DNA from: CAZZKG01 sp964654825
Lineage (GTDB): Bacteria > Gemmatimonadota > CAZMKB01
Direction of reading: 5' to 3'
Assembly (NCBI GenBank): GCA_964654825.1
Contig: CAZZKG010000027.1
Location: forward strand, 1 to 47,486
Length of the DNA: 47,486 nt
Both the position numbers and the translations under genes were made by a program. Position 1 is the stretch's first letter, and every line of letters starts with the position of its first letter. A model generated the notes under the pieces. That model was given only the letters and a program-made list of their open reading frames with translations. It searched no databases and was not told where the DNA came from. This document shows positions 44,686 to 47,486 of the stretch, piece after piece.

Positions 44686-45933
44686 ATGAAAGCAGTAGCC
44701 TCATGCTATCCAAAGGCATTCATTCCCTATGGCACCTGGGGAGGCAGCTGGTTTCCGGCCTGGCACACCAGCGCGCTGGCCGAAGTCGACATCGCTCGAT
44801 TTGCGGCTGAAACAATGCCATATATCCTCAGCAAGAAAAACGTCTCGACCAGCCAGCTGGATTACCTGGTGACCGGATCAACAATCCCCTGGCTGTATAA
44901 ATTCTGGGGATCAACGTACCTGTCCCACAGCTTCGGGCGGCGGTTGCCCGGCTTCCATGTCGAGCAGGCCTGCGCAACCGGGCTCCAGGCAGTGATCAAA
45001 GCGGCCGCACAGGTTCAAAGCGGCTCTCATAACACTGTGGGTGTCCTGACGTTCGACAAAACCAGCAACTCTCCGGCCGGTGTTTTTCCCAACCAGGGGA
45101 CGTATCGCCGGACCGAAGTGATCAGCGACATCTGGGACAATTTCGGTTACGATCCATCGTCGGGCCAGTCCGGTTTCGATCAGGCCAGAGGAGAAACGTC
45201 GATGATCGCCTGTGCCGGAAGGACCTCCCGGAAGTATAAGATCGATTTTAACGAAGTTGCGGAACTCTGCTTCTGGCGTTATCAGCAGTACTTCGAGGCG
45301 AAGAGTAAAGGATTGCTCGACAGGATCCTGTTCCCTCTGAAGATTCTGGACGTACGAGGTCAGGAGTTAGGTGTTGTCGATGATGACTATGGCGTACGGA
45401 AATACAGCTCTCTGGAGCAGTTTACATCGGAGCGTCAGCTGGACACATGCGTCGCTGCCGGTGGTCAGACTCATGCCTCCGACGGTATGTTCACTATGCT
45501 GGTCACAACCGAGGAAAAAGCCGGTGAATTGAGCAGGAATCCTGAGATCAGTATCCAGTTGATCGCTGCCAATGAGTACAGGACGGAAGCGGGGTTCATG
45601 CCTGAAGCACCGGGATTTGCTGTCAAACAGCTCTTAGACCGAACGGGGTTGACGATGGCCGACATCACTGCGGTGTACGACCACAACCCATTCGCGGTCA
45701 ATGATATCGTCTTCGCGAAACTCCTGGAATACGACTGGCACAGGATGAACGACACCGGTTGTCCCATGATCTATGGTCATCCTCAGGGGCCGACCCTTGT
45801 GCGGGTCCTCGCCGAAGCGGTGGAAAGGGCGGTTTCACTGGGTGGCGGTTACGTTCTCATATTCGGATGCGCCGCAGGGGATGTTGGAATTGCAGCGATC
45901 TTCAAAGTCACCGACAGCAAAAGAGGTAATTAA
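44686..45933 (+). CDS. Thiolase-superfamily acyl-CoA acetyltransferase
   Basis: Thiolases cleave 3-ketoacyl-CoA with CoA at the last step of beta-oxidation, or run in reverse. The 415-residue product starts at MKAVASCYPKAFIPYG after an AGGAGAGG site (44675-44682). The acylated cysteine lies in EQACATGLQAVIKAA (about residue 90). The HPxG motif near the C-terminus is IYGHPQGPTLV, and the usual CxGxG loop reads FGCAAGDVGIAAIF, so catalytic elements are present but diverged. The gene is 2 bases ahead of the dehydrogenase-hydratase fusion, giving the thiolase and hydratase/dehydrogenase pairing typical of fatty-acid degradation. Substrate chain length cannot be deduced. Confidence 0.88.
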   Translation: MKAVASCYPKAFIPYGTWGGSWFPAWHTSALAEVDIARFAAETMPYILSKKNVSTSQLDYLVTGSTIPWLYKFWGSTYLSHSFGRRLPGFHVEQACATGLQAVIKAAAQVQSGSHNTVGVLTFDKTSNSPAGVFPNQGTYRRTEVISDIWDNFGYDPSSGQSGFDQARGETSMIACAGRTSRKYKIDFNEVAELCFWRYQQYFEAKSKGLLDRILFPLKILDVRGQELGVVDDDYGVRKYSSLEQFTSERQLDTCVAAGGQTHASDGMFTMLVTTEEKAGELSRNPEISIQLIAANEYRTEAGFMPEAPGFAVKQLLDRTGLTMADITAVYDHNPFAVNDIVFAKLLEYDWHRMNDTGCPMIYGHPQGPTLVRVLAEAVERAVSLGGGYVLIFGCAAGDVGIAAIFKVTDSKRGN

Positions 45934-45935
45934 TT

Positions 45936-47486
45936 ATGAAATCAATGAGGGAGACAACACTTCAAACACTGGATCTGGGTTCGGTTCTGGATATTTTCCG
46001 AAAGGGTAGATTACCTGTTGATGAACAGGAACTGGTCGACATCGTGTTCGGGCCGGCGAAGGATCGCGGTTCACTGCTGATATCAGGTGGAAACGGAATC
46101 GTTGGATCCGGCAAGGCCATGCAGCTCGGATCAAGGTTGCTGCCGTACGATGTACCGATCGTGACACTGGATCTTCCGGATGCACCTGACGGTATCGGTG
46201 GACAGTACCGGGGTTTGAAATCATCGTTCGGCCCGAAGCGAGCCGGAGAGATCATGGCGAATATCGTGCGATTCAGCTATGACGGCTCATCACTGCCGGA
46301 TGGTCTCAATCAATTCAAACCGCGATTTCTCCTCGAGGCGATCCCCGAGATCCTGCCTCTGAAGAAATCCCATTATGCTCTTGCCCGAAGTGTCTTTCCA
46401 GAGCTCGAGATCCGTTCGGTTACCTCGGGGTTTCCAAATGCCGAGCTCGGTGTGGGTATACTTCATCCATCATTCCCTCACCAGATAAACAAGGTCTGGG
46501 AGGTAGTAGAGGAGAGGCCATCTGCCATTACCAGCCTTCTTCTGGCGATGGGGCTCACACCGGTACCGGTGGCTGATTGCTGGTCGTTTGTTCTAGACGT
46601 TCTATTCTGTGGAATCACCCAGGCTGCGATCAGATACCACCGTGCCACCAATATGCCGTTCTGGAAAGTGGACAAGTTCGTTCGAAGGCTGGTCGGCCCC
46701 AATCCTCTCCGGGCGCACGATGCCATCGGACCGGGTGCCAGTTTTCTGACATGGTCATGTCTTCACCACCTCGCCGACAAGTATGGCGGAGTTTTCAAAC
46801 CCTCGCAGGAACTCGTCAGGCGAGCAACCAGCGGTGAAAACTGGTACTCGAGCAATCGCCCGACTGTAGATTGGGATATGGAGGACGAGGAAGTTTTCCA
46901 CAACTGGATACTGGGGCCGCTGTTTCAGATGACAAGCCTCATGCTTCATGAGAAGAGAGCTCACCTCTCGCACATGAACGCAATAGGAGAGCTGTGTGCT
47001 CAGTTCACCCACGGCATCCTGGCGTTTATCCGTGATTATGGTGCCGACGATGTCATAAACCGTGTCACGTCTTACCACAGGTTGCACCCCGAAGCTGCAG
47101 AAAGTTCATGGTTTCCAGACGTCTTCGAACGGATGGGTGACCCGGAGTGGCAGCAGCTTTACGTGAATGCCGAACACGACGGTAAGGTCGGTGTCATTAC
47201 AATCAGCCGGGAGACACTGAACTGGGACGTAATCAACGAGCTCGACAGGGCGATCAACTGGCTGGCCGCCGAAGGTATCAAGAATGTCATCGTAACCGGT
47301 GATTTTCATCTGTCCACACAGATGGTCGGCGCCGACACAGCTGAATTTTTCCCCGCTCTGGAAGCGGAAGAGGAGGGGTTAAAAGTCGCCGCCAGGTGGT
47401 CTGCCGTTGCACGGCGGCTCAATGACGATTTTAAGGTGTCGGTCGGTTTTGTCGCCGGCAAGCGTTGCCTGGGAGGTATGCTGGAG
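45936..47486 (+). CDS. 3-hydroxyacyl-CoA dehydrogenase/enoyl-CoA hydratase fusion (partial, runs off window)
   Basis: From the ATG at 45936 the frame stays open for 517 codons to the window end, so the C-terminus is missing. An AAGAGG site overlaps the thiolase 3' end. The N-terminal Rossmann domain starts LLISGGNGIVGSGKAMQLG, a GxGxxG dinucleotide-binding loop that departs from the usual GAGxMGxG. The dehydrogenase core contains GVGILHPSFPHQINKVWEVVE in place of the standard HFFNP loop, and PNPLRAHDAIGPGASFL further on. A crotonase domain begins at about residue 405 (KVGVITISRETLNWDVINELDRAI) and reaches VAGKRCLGGMLE at the edge. The dehydrogenase-then-hydratase order is the reverse of E. 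coli FadB. Confidence 0.88.
   Translation, partial: MKSMRETTLQTLDLGSVLDIFRKGRLPVDEQELVDIVFGPAKDRGSLLISGGNGIVGSGKAMQLGSRLLPYDVPIVTLDLPDAPDGIGGQYRGLKSSFGPKRAGEIMANIVRFSYDGSSLPDGLNQFKPRFLLEAIPEILPLKKSHYALARSVFPELEIRSVTSGFPNAELGVGILHPSFPHQINKVWEVVEERPSAITSLLLAMGLTPVPVADCWSFVLDVLFCGITQAAIRYHRATNMPFWKVDKFVRRLVGPNPLRAHDAIGPGASFLTWSCLHHLADKYGGVFKPSQELVRRATSGENWYSSNRPTVDWDMEDEEVFHNWILGPLFQMTSLMLHEKRAHLSHMNAIGELCAQFTHGILAFIRDYGADDVINRVTSYHRLHPEAAESSWFPDVFERMGDPEWQQLYVNAEHDGKVGVITISRETLNWDVINELDRAINWLAAEGIKNVIVTGDFHLSTQMVGADTAEFFPALEAEEEGLKVAARWSAVARRLNDDFKVSVGFVAGKRCLGGMLE

Noticed and set aside
1..47486. tRNA or rRNA genes, phage modules and defence systems
   Set aside because: I looked for cloverleaf-like and rRNA-like segments, integrases, restriction-modification, toxin-antitoxin and Cas genes and saw none. 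Without a covariance-model search this is only a visual negative.

Overview
The window looks like chromosome from an uncultured, free-living Gram-negative bacterium, most plausibly an FCB-superphylum or Eisenbacteria/Krumholzibacteria-type lineage. This is inferred, not proven. The clues are large secreted beta-propeller, beta-helix, FG-GAP and jelly-roll proteins, a FlgD/type IX-like C-terminal sorting domain introduced by a YPNPxNP motif, a Minf_1886-family gene beside lon, and an SOS operon built from lexA, dinB and dnaE2. GC content is moderate to high. I see no phage, plasmid, CRISPR, rRNA or tRNA. Most promoters I could place are vegetative-sigma type with a 17-nt spacer.

Layout. 1-128: last codons of a secreted-protein paralog and its terminator. 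284-3983: proteostasis operon (Hsp20, Lon, Minf_1886 protein, MgtC-like membrane protein). 3970-5556 (minus): secreted TIGR03790-type protein. 5641-5947: non-coding inverted-repeat element (MITE/REP-like) lying between two divergent promoters. 6171-13010: three tandem full-length paralogs of a multidomain secreted protein. The gene at the left edge is a fourth member, and all four end in a similar tail after a PPPV motif. 13213-18232 (minus): SOS mutagenesis cassette lexA-dinB-dnaE2, with a shared direct-repeat element upstream of lexA and of dinB that is a candidate LexA operator. 18578-22217 (minus): two-gene operon of secreted beta-propellers (SBBP and LVIVD types). 22667-24643: secreted beta-helix protein. 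25297-26391: Ada-type alkylation repair protein. 26576-28765: membrane-bound sulfatase-fold enzyme. 28750-31595 (minus): metG and a TrmH-family methyltransferase. 31848-33638: GT-C glycosyltransferase. 33767-35689 and 39640-41538: two ABC-F proteins (the second is Uup). 35731-37454 (minus): ABC-2 exporter. 37860-39611: FG-GAP secreted protein. 41855-44332: sulfatase-TPR lipoprotein. 44686-47486: beta-oxidation operon (thiolase, then a 3-hydroxyacyl-CoA dehydrogenase/enoyl-CoA hydratase fusion cut by the right edge) behind a consensus promoter with a perfect palindrome in its spacer.

How the parts fit together: housekeeping and stress functions (proteostasis, SOS, alkylation repair, aminoacylation, RNA modification, fatty-acid oxidation) alternate with a large surface or secreted repertoire of unknown substrates. 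I did not find a complete, clearly new defence or biosynthetic system. The most original signals are the candidate LexA operator, the tandem paralog family with its conserved tail, the inverted-repeat element, and the palindrome in the beta-oxidation promoter.
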